The position numbers and the translations under genes were made by a program. From contig CAWIFQ010000003.1 of NCBI GenBank assembly GCA_963835495.1, positions 2,232,001-2,296,000 of the forward strand: a DNA stretch of 64,000 nt, given 5' to 3'. The notes beneath the pieces are model-generated. The model was given only the letters and a program-made list of their open reading frames with translations, was not told the origin of the DNA and ran no database searches. How positions within the stretch are numbered: position 1 is the first letter of the stretch; each line of letters begins with the position of its first letter. Below, one piece after another: positions 36,901 to 44,406 of this stretch. Source of the DNA: Acaudatibacter sp963835495. GTDB taxonomy: Bacteria; Pseudomonadota; Alphaproteobacteria; Caulobacterales; Caulobacteraceae.

Positions 36901-37467
36901 CCGCCAGCCGCCGTCGTCGCCGGCAACGTCGAGACCAGCCAGCACGTGGTCGACGCCCTGTTCGCCGCGCTGGGGGTGATGGCGAACAGCCAGGGCAGCA
37001 TGAACAACTTCACCTTCGGCGACGCGGCGCGGCAGTACTACGAGACCATCTGCGGCGGCGCGGGCGCCACAGCCGGCGCGCCCGGCGCCAGCGCGGTCCA
37101 CACCCACATGACCAACTCGCGCCTGACCGACCCGGAGATCCTCGAGCGGCGCTTCCCGGTGCGGCTGGAGGCGTTCGAGGTGCGGCGCGGCTCGGGCGGC
37201 GCTGGCGCCCACGCCGGCGGCGACGGCGCCAGGCGCAAGCTGACGTTCCTGGCGCCGATGGAAGCGGCGCTGCTCTCCACCCGCCGCGAGCATGCGCCGC
37301 AGGGTCTGGCCGGCGGCGCGCCGGGCCTCGCCGGAAGTCAGAGGTTGATCGACGCGTCGGGCGCGGTAAAGGAGCTTACAGGCTGCTTTTCGATCACCGT
37401 GCGGCCGGGCGATGCTGTCGAGATCGAGACCCCGGGGGGCGGTGGTTACGGTCGACGCGGCGCCTGA
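33915..37467 (+). CDS. 5-oxoprolinase/hydantoinase, fused HyuA-HyuB (frame-disrupted, carries an internal repeat)
   Basis: About 1180 residues after correction, the length of ATP-dependent 5-oxoprolinases with both subunits in one chain. The HyuA half starts WEFWIDRGGTFTDVIA, with KLGTTVATNALLER and VLGFDMGGTSTDVCRF, the ATP-binding actin-like fold. The HyuB half starts DPVTLELYNRRFMGIAEAMGAALERTAHSVNIKERLDFSCALF, with THLPDITVV and RGHHADVGGVQPGSMPP. One extra G at 36177-36179 breaks the frame; removing it restores HPVLQPGEAFALNSPYAGGTHL. Between the halves, 35676-35808 is a palindromic repeat translated in frame. It cleaves 5-oxoproline or a hydantoin to the open amino acid. Confidence 0.9.
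35676..35808. repeat. CTCCCCTCGAGGGGAG inverted repeat inserted in-frame in the oxoprolinase gene
   Basis: Left arm 35676-35716 (CTCCCCTCCCCCTCGAGGGG...) and right arm 35766-35808 (AGCCCCCCACCCCCTGCCCC...) are inverted copies of about 41 bp with very few mismatches, and each arm is itself palindromic around CTCGAG. The reading frame passes through both arms, adding a Pro/Gly/Ser-rich segment (LPSPSRGGAGGGGLSPPG ... PPPPAPSPRGGGG) at the HyuA-HyuB junction. A single arm of the same family is at 44314-44352. Confidence 0.85.
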
Positions 37468-37506
37468 GACGCCCGCGCGCCGCCCCACTCCGGAACCCTC
37501 CACCGT

Positions 37507-38325
37507 ATGATCACCGCCTTCGCCCTCGCTCTCTCCCTGATGCTGGCCGACGCCCCGCCGCCCGACCAGAGCGTCGGCGAGCCGCTGCCGCCCGGCGCCC
37601 CCACCGACAGCTACCAGCTCTCGGCCTGGTGCTACGGCGCGCTCGACGAGTACCTGGCGATCTACCAGAAGGTGAAGCCGGACCTGCGCGACATCGACCA
37701 CATGTTCGGCACCTCCGTGGTCGAGGACGAGCCCTATCACGCCGACATGGCCGCCGCGCGCGACGAGCTGAAGATGATCGCGGGCTCGGTCACCGAGGCC
37801 GAGAAGGCCAGCCCGCGGCCGATCTCCGACCAGGGGGCCGACGCGATCAAGCAGGGCCGCGCGATCTGGTCGCTGGCCGAGGCCAAGAGCACGCGCGAAC
37901 TGGCCCGCGCCTGGATGCTGTGGGCGCTGCCCGACCGCTGCGACAGCAACGCCAAGGAGCTGACCCAGAAGTCGATCCTGTTCGGCAAGGCGCTGAACTA
38001 CAACAACCAGCCCGCCCCGACCTCTTCCGTCCCGGCGTCCGGGGTCCCGTCCGCCTCGCCCCCCGCCGACGCCGCCGCCCCGCCTCCCGCCGCCGAGCCG
38101 ACCGCCCAGGCCTCGCCGACGACCGACACCAACGTGCCGGCGGGCGCGGCCACCGACGCCAGCGGCGCCCCGGCCGCCCCGGCGCCGGCGACGCCCGAAC
38201 TCCACGCCGCCCGAACTCCACGCCGAAGGATCCCGGCATTCCGCCCTACCCTGATCGCCCCCGCCGGCGACCGGCCCGTGCCCGCCGGCGACCAGTCGAA
38301 CAGCGCGCCCTCGCCCCAGCCCTAG
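37507..38325 (+). CDS. Secreted hypothetical protein with Pro/Ala-rich tail
   Basis: 272 residues starting MITAFALALSLMLADAPPP, a short signal peptide. Residues 20-165 form a helical globular domain (DSYQLSAWCYGALDEYLAIYQKVKPDLRDID; DELKMIAGSVTEAEKAS; WMLWALPDRCDSNAKELTQKSILFGKALNYN) with two Cys that could pair. The tail is low-complexity Ala/Pro/Ser/Thr. The frame near 38205 may be disturbed: a 13-bp duplication of CGAACTCCACGCC gives alternative text PKDPGIPPYPDRP. No family recognised; I have seen this type in Caulobacterales. Confidence 0.6.
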   Translation: MITAFALALSLMLADAPPPDQSVGEPLPPGAPTDSYQLSAWCYGALDEYLAIYQKVKPDLRDIDHMFGTSVVEDEPYHADMAAARDELKMIAGSVTEAEKASPRPISDQGADAIKQGRAIWSLAEAKSTRELARAWMLWALPDRCDSNAKELTQKSILFGKALNYNNQPAPTSSVPASGVPSASPPADAAAPPPAAEPTAQASPTTDTNVPAGAATDASGAPAAPAPATPELHAARTPRRRIPAFRPTLIAPAGDRPVPAGDQSNSAPSPQP

Positions 38326-38348
38326 AGTCGGTTCGAACGCTCTCTCAC

Positions 38349-38453
38349 CACGTCATGGCCGGGCTTGTCCCGGCCACCCATGAACGCGGCCGCCAGCTGG
38401 CGTGCATGGATTGCCGACACTCCGCGCTGCGCGCTCCGGCCGGCAACGACGTG
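38349..38453 (+). repeat. CACGTCAT-ended palindromic intergenic repeat, copy 3 of 5
   Basis: 105 bp between the secreted protein and the ArsR-type regulator. Same two-hairpin layout as the copies at 2915 and 25987; the right end reads ACGACGTG here, one change from ATGACGTG. It lies convergent between two genes. Confidence 0.82.
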
Positions 38454-38476
38454 AAATGGGAATACGCAGCTCGCCC

Positions 38477-39169
38477 TCAGGCCGCCTGCGCCACCCGGAA
38501 CGTCCGCTCGAACGCGGCCAGGCCGCCGGCGTTGAAGGCGACCACGCGGCCGCCCTCCAGCCGCCGCGCCCAGCCCTTGGCGTAGATCGCCTGCAGCATC
38601 GCCGCGCCCAGCGCGCCGGCCAGGTGGCTGCGGCGTTCGCTCCAGTCGAGGCAAGCCTTGCAGACCGGCCGCCGGCCCGCCCGCAGCGCCGCGTCCGCCA
38701 CGCCGAACGCGCGCACGAACGCCATCCCGCCCTCGCCGAGGCTGAGCGAGCCGCCGCGGTCCTCGACCACGCCCGACGCCACCAGCCCATCCAGCATCGC
38801 CACGCCCAGTTCGCCGGCGAGGTGGTCGTAGCAGACCCGCGCCCGCCGCATCGCCGGATCGCGCGGCCCTGGCCGGGTGCGCAGATGCCCGGCGCCGGCG
38901 GCGAGCCCGGCCAGGCGCTCCATCAGCTCGGCCACCTCCCCGTTCGCCAGCGCGAAGTAGACGCAGCGGCCCTGCTTGCGCGGCGTGATCAGGCCGCCGT
39001 CCGCCAGCCTGGCCAGGTGCGACGAGGCGGTCTGGGCGGTCACCCCCGCCTCGCGCGCCAGCTCGCCGGCGGTCAGCGCCTGGCCGCTCATCAGCGCGCT
39101 CAGCATGTGGGTCCGCGCCGGATCGCCCAGCAGGGCGCCGATGCGGGCGATGTCGGGGCCATCTCTCAT
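38477..39169 (-). CDS. ArsR-family transcriptional regulator
   Basis: 230 residues. N-terminal winged helix: IGALLGDPARTHMLSALMSGQALTAGELAREAGVTAQTASSHLARLADGGLITPRKQGRCVYFAL, the ArsR/SmtB helix-turn-helix. The C-terminal half (RRARVCYDHLAGELGVAMLDGLV; RRPVCKACLDWSERRSHLAGALGAAML) has conserved CxxCLDWxERRxHLAG text seen in a distinct ArsR subgroup; the Cys pair could sense metal or redox state. Its targets are unknown. No clear operator was seen in the 39170-39417 upstream region. Confidence 0.85.
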   Translation of the reverse strand: MRDGPDIARIGALLGDPARTHMLSALMSGQALTAGELAREAGVTAQTASSHLARLADGGLITPRKQGRCVYFALANGEVAELMERLAGLAAGAGHLRTRPGPRDPAMRRARVCYDHLAGELGVAMLDGLVASGVVEDRGGSLSLGEGGMAFVRAFGVADAALRAGRRPVCKACLDWSERRSHLAGALGAAMLQAIYAKGWARRLEGGRVVAFNAGGLAAFERTFRVAQAA

Positions 39170-39417
39170 CCCGCGAACCTACCGCCCGTCGCCGCGCTCG
39201 CCCAGCCAGGACGCTTCGGCGCGGGTCGAACCATCGCGCGCGCCGCTCGGAGTAGCTGCGGCGCCGCGCCCGCCTGCAACATCACCGATAATCACCGATA
39301 ATAACGGCGCCCAGATTGTGGCGCCGCCCTCGCACGCCGCCCTATCTTCCCGATCCACAATGTCAAAGATCGCGCCAGATTTGGTCAGCGCTACCCACCG
39401 TAACATCCGCCGTCAAC
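39170..39417. other. Intergenic region upstream of the ArsR regulator and DUF559 gene
   Basis: 248 bp without a supported gene. It contains a short direct repeat, ATCACCGATAATCACCGATA (39283-39302 approx.), and an AT-richer stretch around TGTCAAAGATCGCGCCAG. The direct repeat could be an operator for the adjacent ArsR regulator; this is a guess. The palindromic repeat at 39418 begins right after. Confidence 0.3.
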
Positions 39418-39470
39418 CCTTCTCCCCCCATAGGGGGAGGGGGACCGCGAAGCGGTGGAGGGGGCGCGCC
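39418..39470 (+). repeat. CCCCCATAGGGGGAG palindromic repeat, left copy beside DUF559 gene
   Basis: TTCTCCCCCCATAGGGGGAG then GGGGACCGCGAAGCGGTGGA then GGGGGCGCG. It holds two hairpins, CCCCCATAGGGGG and CCGCGAAGCGG. An inverted copy with matching hairpins (CACCGCTCCGCGG and CCCCTGCGGGG) starts at 39869, so the DUF559 gene sits between inverted copies. Confidence 0.85.
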
Positions 39471-39516
39471 GCCACAGCGGGCGTTGCCAAAGTTCCTATT
39501 TTGTTCTACCGACAGC

Positions 39517-39951
39517 ATGCACGCGCCAGAGCCAACCATCGAACGCGCCCGCCGCCTCCGCCGCGAAATGACGCCCCCGGAAGCGCGGCTGTGGACGGCG
39601 CTGCGAAAGCGCGCCGGCGGCGGTTTGCGCTTCCGACGCCAACACCCGATCGGCCCCTACGTGCTCGACTTCTACTGCGACAGCGCGAAGCTGGCGGTGG
39701 AAGTCGACGGATTCGCGCACGTCACGGGCGATCACCCGCAACGCGATCTGCGGCGCGACGCGTGGCTGGCCCTGCGCGGGATCCGGACGCTGAGGATCGA
39801 CGCCCGCGATGTTCGAGATGAGTTGGACGGCGTCGTCGGGCTGATCGTGGCGACGGCCAGCGCTCCCGGCTGGCCCCCTCCACCGCTCCGCGGTCCCCCT
39901 CCCCCTGCGGGGGAGGAGAAGAAAGCGCCGACCCAATCTCCTCCCCCATAG
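39517..39951 (+). CDS. DUF559 (Vsr-like) endonuclease-fold protein, C-terminus formed by repeat
   Basis: 144 residues. DUF559 belongs to the PD-(D/E)XK/Vsr-like fold. Visible core: RRLRREMTPPEARLWTALRKRAGGGLRFRRQHPIGPYVLDFYC then KLAVEVDGFAHV; the likely catalytic residues are Asp51, Glu62 and Asp64. The family domain ends near RIDARDV; the last 35 residues (SAPGWPPPPLRGPPPPAGEEKKAP...) are translated from the palindromic repeat array that begins at 39861, so the native stop has been lost or never existed. The cellular role of DUF559 is unproven; short-patch-repair-like nicking is inferred from the fold. A second DUF559 gene is at 62238. Confidence 0.85.
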   Translation: MHAPEPTIERARRLRREMTPPEARLWTALRKRAGGGLRFRRQHPIGPYVLDFYCDSAKLAVEVDGFAHVTGDHPQRDLRRDAWLALRGIRTLRIDARDVRDELDGVVGLIVATASAPGWPPPPLRGPPPPAGEEKKAPTQSPPP

Positions 39952-40456
39952 GGGGAGGGGGACCCCGAAGGGGTGGAGGGGGCGCGCGGCCACAACGGGG
40001 CGGCGCCGGGGCGGTCCTGGCGACGGCAAAATGGCGACGGCCCGCGCTCCCGGCTGGCCCCCTCCACCGCTCCGCGGTCCCCCTCCCCCTGCGGGGGAGG
40101 AGAAAAAGCGCCGGCCCGATCTCCTCCCCCATAGGGGGAGGGGGACCCCGAAGGGGTGGAGGGGGCGCGCGGCCACAACGGGCGGCGGCGGGGTGGTCGT
40201 GGTGGTGGTAGAGGACGACGGCCCGCGCTCCCGGCTGGCCCCCTCCACCGCTCCGCGGTCCCCCTCCCCCTGCGGGGGAGGAGAAAAAAGCGCCGACCCA
40301 ATCTCCTCCCCCATAGGGGGAGGGGGACCCCGAAGGGGTGGAGGGGGCGCGCGGCCACAACGGGCGGCGGCGGGGCGGTCGTAGAGGACGACGGCCCGCG
40401 CTCCCGGCTGGCCCCCTCCACCGCTCCGCGGTCCCCCTCCCCCTACGGGTGAGGAG
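39861..40456. repeat. Tandem array of about 173-184 bp units made of palindromic repeats
   Basis: Units start with CGCTCCCGGCTGGCCCCCTC at 39861, 40045, 40226 and 40399 (periods 184, 181 and 173 bp; the last is partial). Each unit has a minus-oriented repeat (CACCGCTCCGCGGTCCCCCT), a short A-rich joint (GGAGAAAAAGCGCC), a plus-oriented repeat (CTCCCCCATAGGGGGAGGGG), then GGCCACAACGGGCGGCGGCG and variable text. The first unit begins inside the DUF559 gene's 3' end. No gene was seen in 39952-40462. Confidence 0.9.
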
Positions 40457-40462
40457 AAAAGC

Positions 40463-42124
40463 TCAAGCCAGCGCAAACCCCGCATACCCCGCCCGCGTGA
40501 TCTCCTCGCAGCGCTCGCGGTAGACGTTGAGGCCGCCGGCGTAGGGCATGTAGACCCGCACCTTTCCCGGCACGTTGGCGCCCAGGTACCAGGAGGTGCA
40601 GCTCTCGTGCACCCGCACCCCGCCCTGGGCGAGGCCGGCGACGTGCTCCACCCAGGTCTCCTGCGCCTCGACCTCCGCCTCGATCGTGCGCAGGCCCTTG
40701 TCCCGCATCCCCGCCAGGCAGTCGACGATCCAGCCGCTGTGCTGCTCGATCGAGGCGATCATGTTGGTCAGCACCGACGGGCTGCCGGGCCCGGTGATGG
40801 TGAACAGGTTGGGGAAGCCGGCCACCATCAGCCCCAGGTAGCTGCGCGGCCCCTCGGCGATCCAGGCGTCGCGCAGCCGCGCCCCATCGCGGCCCTTGAT
40901 GTCGATCCGGTTCAGCGCCCCGGTCATCGCGTCGAACCCGGTGGCATAGACGATCACGTCGAGCGGGAAGAAGCCCTGCGCGGTCTCGATCCCCTCCGGC
41001 GTCACCCGCTGGATCGCCCCCTTGCGCAGGTCGACCAGCGTCACGTTCTCCCGGTTGAACGTATCGAAGTAGCCGATGTCGATGATCGGGCGCTTGCACC
41101 CCATCGGGTAGTGGGGCACCAGCGCGGCCGCGGTCTGCGGGTCCTTCACCGTGCGGCGGATCATCTCGGCGTAGAGCTCCTGCGCCGCCAGGTTGGCCTC
41201 CATGCTCAGCGCCACGTCGGCCCAGGCGAACGGGGTCGCCGCGATCCAGCCCTCGCGATCCAGCCGCGCCAGCCGCTCCTCCGGCGTCATGTCGAGGATG
41301 TTCGGCGGCGGCGCCGCGGTCGGGTCGATCGCCACCGCGCCGAAGCGCGCAGCCCCCAGCGCCGAGTTGAGCTGCGCGGCGCGGATGGTGTCGTAGTCCT
41401 CGCGCAGCGCCTCGAATTCGCCCGGCGCCCACGGCCGGTTGCCGGCCGGCATGGTGTAGGCCGCCGAGCGCTGGAACACCGTCAGATGCTCGGCCTGCCG
41501 CGCGATCACCGGCGTCGCCTGCACCCCGGACGAGCCGGTGCCGACGATCGCCGCGCGCTTGCCGGAAAAGTCGTAGCCGTCCTTCGGGAAGCGATTGGTG
41601 TAGAGCGTGTCGCCGGCGAAGCTCGCCAGCCCCTCGATCGCCGGCTCCAGCGGCGCCGACAGGCAGCCCACCGCCGTCACCACGAAGCGCGCCCGCCACG
41701 CATCGCCCCGGTCGGTCTCGACCAGCCAGGTCGCGCTGGCCTCGTCCCAGGTCATCGCCGTGACCTTGGTCTCGAACTTGATGTGCCGCCGCAGATCCAG
41801 CCGGTCGGCGACGAAGTTGACGTAGCGCTCCAGCTCCGCCTGCGGCGCCATCAGCTCGGTCCAGGTCCACTCGTCCTGCACCTCGCGCGAGATGCTGAGC
41901 GAGTATTCGACGCTCTGCACGTCCACCCGCGCGCCGGGATAGCGGTTCCAGAACCAGGTGCCGCCGACCCCGTCGCCCATCTCCACGCCCTGCATGGAAA
42001 ACCCGCGCTCGCGCAGCCGGTAGAGCATCGTCAGCCCCCCGAACCCGGCCCCGATCACCACCACGTCGACGTCCGCCGCCGGAGCTCTCACCGCACTGCC
42101 GTCCATGTCGTCCTGGGCCTCCAT
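40463..42124 (-). CDS. Flavin monooxygenase, Baeyer-Villiger type
   Basis: 553 residues. FAD/NADPH enzyme: first Rossmann loop VVVIGAGFGG (21-30), then GVGGTWFWNRYPGARVDVQS, second Rossmann loop AIVGTGSSGVQATP (193-206), and GCKRPIIDIGYFDTFNREN, which holds the Arg equivalent to the Criegee-stabilising one of PAMO. The BVMO fingerprint FxGxxxHxxxWP is FAGDTLYTNRFP (169-180): Tyr175 and Phe179 replace His and Trp. It converts ketones to esters or lactones if a true BVMO. It lies near an SDR and esterase-like genes, fitting alicyclic ketone breakdown (inference). The start at 42124 is followed by MDGSAV at 42106, an alternative. Confidence 0.87.
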   Translation of the reverse strand: MEAQDDMDGSAVRAPAADVDVVVIGAGFGGLTMLYRLRERGFSMQGVEMGDGVGGTWFWNRYPGARVDVQSVEYSLSISREVQDEWTWTELMAPQAELERYVNFVADRLDLRRHIKFETKVTAMTWDEASATWLVETDRGDAWRARFVVTAVGCLSAPLEPAIEGLASFAGDTLYTNRFPKDGYDFSGKRAAIVGTGSSGVQATPVIARQAEHLTVFQRSAAYTMPAGNRPWAPGEFEALREDYDTIRAAQLNSALGAARFGAVAIDPTAAPPPNILDMTPEERLARLDREGWIAATPFAWADVALSMEANLAAQELYAEMIRRTVKDPQTAAALVPHYPMGCKRPIIDIGYFDTFNRENVTLVDLRKGAIQRVTPEGIETAQGFFPLDVIVYATGFDAMTGALNRIDIKGRDGARLRDAWIAEGPRSYLGLMVAGFPNLFTITGPGSPSVLTNMIASIEQHSGWIVDCLAGMRDKGLRTIEAEVEAQETWVEHVAGLAQGGVRVHESCTSWYLGANVPGKVRVYMPYAGGLNVYRERCEEITRAGYAGFALA

Positions 42125-42378
42125 GCCGTCGTTCGTGGCGCCGCCCCGCGGGTGTTGGCGATCTTCGCGGGTTCAGCCGGAGCGGCGCGGGTCCTGGGTA
42201 CGGGGGGCTACGCGGGGGCAATCAAGACGAACGGCCCTATTGGTGCGGCCTTGGCCTTATCGGGTCCCGCGACGGGGCAGATCCCAGCGGCTACGAAATA
42301 GCTCTGCGCACAATGGTCATTGGCGTCCCGCGGCTTTGCCCCCTTCAAAGCCGCGGCCCGCCTGTTCGCCGGCTGGCT

Positions 42379-43785
42379 TCAGGCCACCCAACCGCCGGCC
42401 GCCGGCAATGTCGCCAGCAGGTCGGCGAGGTTTTTGAGCGCGGCTTCGAGCACCTGGCGCCGGCCCGGGCCGCCCAGGGACAGGCGCAGGCCGGCGGGGG
42501 CGTCCGGGGTGGTCGCGAACGCCTCCTGGGTCATCAGCGCCAGGCCGCGGCGCTGGGCGGCCAGGCGCAGGGCCTCGGGCGAGCGGTCGGCCGAGTGGGC
42601 GGCCGAGCGGGCGGGCGGCAGCGGCAGCCAGACGTGCAGGCTCTCAGGGCCCCCGGCGGCGGCCGGCAGGATCCGCGCCGCCAGCGCCCGGCGCGCCCGC
42701 GCCTCGGCGCGCACCGCCGCCAGCAGCTTCTCGGCGCGGCCCTCGCGGATCCAGCTGGCAGCCACCGCGGCCATCAGCGGCGCCGGCATCAGCGCGATCG
42801 TCCGCAGCGCCTCGGCGAAGCGCGCCGCGTCGTCCGCGCCGGGGCAGGCGACGTAGGCGATCCGCAGGCCGGGGCTGAGGGTCTTGGCCAGGGTGCCGAT
42901 GTAGACGCTGCGCTCGGGGTGGAACGACGACACCGCGGCCGGCGGCGCGTCCAGCAGCCGGCTGTAGGGATCGTCCTCGACCAGCCACGCCCCCGCCCGA
43001 CTCACCACCCTGGCCGCCTCGCGCCGGCGCCTGGCGGGCATGGTCACGGCCGTGGGGTTCTGCATGGTGGGGACGAGGTAGACCGCCGCCGGCCGCTCGC
43101 GCTGGCAGACCGCCTCGAGCGCCTCCGGGATCACGCCCGCCTCGTCGCTGGCGCAGGCGACGACGCGCAGGCCGAGTTGGGCGGCGACGCCGATGAAGCC
43201 CGGATAGGTCAGCGGCTCGGCGACGACGGCGTCGCCCGGCCGGCAGAGCGTCCCCAGCACGGCGGCGAGGGCGGCCTGGGCGCCGGGGCTGACCAGCAGG
43301 CAGTCGGGCGAGCGCTCGCCCAGGCAGGGCGCCAGCCACTCGGCGCCGGCGCGCCGCTGGCCCGGCGCGCCGAAGCCGGGGTGATAGGCCATCAGCACGG
43401 TGGGGTCGGCGCGCTGCAGGATCGCGGTGACGGTCTCCTGCAGCATCGCGCCGAGGGAGAGGCCCTCGGGCGGCGGCGGCAGGTTCATGGTCAGGTCGAC
43501 CAGGCCGGCCTCGTCGTCGTCGGTGCGGGCGCGCACGAAGCTGCCGCGGCCGACGGCGCCCTCGAGCAGGCCGAGCGTGCGCGCCACCGAGTAGGCGCGG
43601 GTGACGGTGGTGAGGTCGACGCCCAGGCGCTGCGCCAGCTCGCGCTGCGGCGGCAGCCGGTCGCCGGGCTGCAGCTCGCCGGCCAGGGTCGCCTGCTCCA
43701 GCGCCCGGACGATCGCGAGGTAGACCGGCCCCTCCTGCCTGGACACGCGCTCCAGCCAGGCCAGCGCCGAATGTCCGCTTCCCAT
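42379..43785 (-). CDS. MocR/PdxR-type PLP-dependent transcriptional regulator
   Basis: 468 residues from the ATG at 43785, which has GGAGG 6 bp upstream. N-terminal GntR winged helix (LPPQRELAQRLGVDLTTVTRAYSVARTLGLLEGAVGRGSFV) fused to a fold-type-I aminotransferase domain. PLP contacts are YLVPTMQNPTAVTM (Asn), WLVEDDPYSRL (Asp, Tyr) and the Schiff-base Lys in IGTLAKTLSPGLRIAYV. It probably senses PLP or an amino compound and controls the divergent DUF983 gene and itself. Its true target is unknown. Confidence 0.92.
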   Translation of the reverse strand: MGSGHSALAWLERVSRQEGPVYLAIVRALEQATLAGELQPGDRLPPQRELAQRLGVDLTTVTRAYSVARTLGLLEGAVGRGSFVRARTDDDEAGLVDLTMNLPPPPEGLSLGAMLQETVTAILQRADPTVLMAYHPGFGAPGQRRAGAEWLAPCLGERSPDCLLVSPGAQAALAAVLGTLCRPGDAVVAEPLTYPGFIGVAAQLGLRVVACASDEAGVIPEALEAVCQRERPAAVYLVPTMQNPTAVTMPARRRREAARVVSRAGAWLVEDDPYSRLLDAPPAAVSSFHPERSVYIGTLAKTLSPGLRIAYVACPGADDAARFAEALRTIALMPAPLMAAVAASWIREGRAEKLLAAVRAEARARRALAARILPAAAGGPESLHVWLPLPPARSAAHSADRSPEALRLAAQRRGLALMTQEAFATTPDAPAGLRLSLGGPGRRQVLEAALKNLADLLATLPAAGGWVA

Positions 43786-43811
43786 CTTGCGCCTCCGACC
43801 AGAGAGGGATA

Positions 43812-43858
43812 CATACAATTCTCACATATTGCATGAATCTATCACATGGATTGTATGG
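43812..43858. promoter_or_regulatory. Candidate MocR operator in the divergent promoter
   Basis: CATACAATTC (43812-43821) and GGATTGTATG (43849-43858) form an inverted repeat with 9 of 10 positions matching, 27 bp apart. Inside it, TCACAT occurs twice (43822, 43842). The region is AT-rich in a GC-rich genome and lies exactly between the MocR and DUF983 starts, as expected for a MocR-bound divergent promoter. Binding is inferred. Confidence 0.45.
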
Positions 43859-43871
43859 AGATCACGCCGCC

Positions 43872-44291
43872 ATGACCAGCCGCTTTCAGCTTCCGTCCAG
43901 CCTCGTCAACGGCCTGCGCTGCCGCTGCCCCAGGTGCGGCCAGGGCAAGCTGTTCGCCGGCTTCCTGACGCTGGCGAAGCGCTGCGACCGATGCGGGCTC
44001 GACTTCAGCTTCGCCGATCCCGCCGACGGTCCGGCCTTCTTCGTCATGACCGGGGTGGGGCTCGCGGTGACGGGCCTCTGGGCCTGGTGGGCGGTGGCGG
44101 CCCAGCCGGCGATCTGGCTGCAGTTCGCGGTCACCATGCCGGCGATGGCGGCGGGGTGCCTGGGGGCGCTGCGCCCGGTCAAGGCCTGGCTGGTGGCCGA
44201 GCAGTACGTGCACAAGGCCAGCGAGGCGACCTGGGACACCCTCGGAACCCACGGCCAGGCCCCCGAGGGCTACAAGACCCACGCCTGGTGA
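43872..44291 (+). CDS. DUF983 family zinc-ribbon membrane protein
   Basis: 139 residues from ATG at 43872. The N-terminus has two CxxC knuckles (CRCPRCGQGKLFAGFLTLAKRCDRCGLDF), then two helices (FFVMTGVGLAVTGLWAWWAVAA and AIWLQFAVTMPAMAAGCLGALRPVKAWLVAEQYVH). DUF983 genes are often near cytochrome oxidase genes in alphaproteobacteria, but not here. I chose this start over 43833, which falls within the operator-like sequence. Probably regulated by the divergent MocR protein. Confidence 0.85.
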   Translation: MTSRFQLPSSLVNGLRCRCPRCGQGKLFAGFLTLAKRCDRCGLDFSFADPADGPAFFVMTGVGLAVTGLWAWWAVAAQPAIWLQFAVTMPAMAAGCLGALRPVKAWLVAEQYVHKASEATWDTLGTHGQAPEGYKTHAW

Positions 44292-44313
44292 GCTAACTCG
44301 TCGCGCCTCGGAA

Positions 44314-44352
44314 TTCCCCTCCCCCTTGTGGGGAGGGGTCAGGGGTGGGGGT
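44314..44352. repeat. Single arm of the CTCCCC...GGGGAG repeat
   Basis: TTCCCCTCCCCCTTGTGGGG then AGGGGTCAGGGGTGGGGG. It is one arm of the family found as an inverted pair in the oxoprolinase gene at 35676. It lies between the DUF983 and SDR stops. Confidence 0.7.
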
Positions 44353-44406
44353 GCGAGCTGGATGCGAGCCGTTCATGCGGCGCGGCGCCAACCCGCGAAC
44401 GCCGCG

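Noticed and set aside
36034..38205. 723-residue minus-strand open frame
   Set aside because: Same reason: low-complexity Gly/Arg text opposite HyuB and the secreted protein.
39861..40456. Tandem array as a CRISPR locus
   Set aside because: Units are 173-184 bp, internally palindromic and nearly identical, with no short unique spacers and no cas genes.
43833..43871. Earlier ATG for the DUF983 gene
   Set aside because: It lies inside the operator-like inverted repeat and adds residues (NLSHGLYGDHAA) unlike the family.
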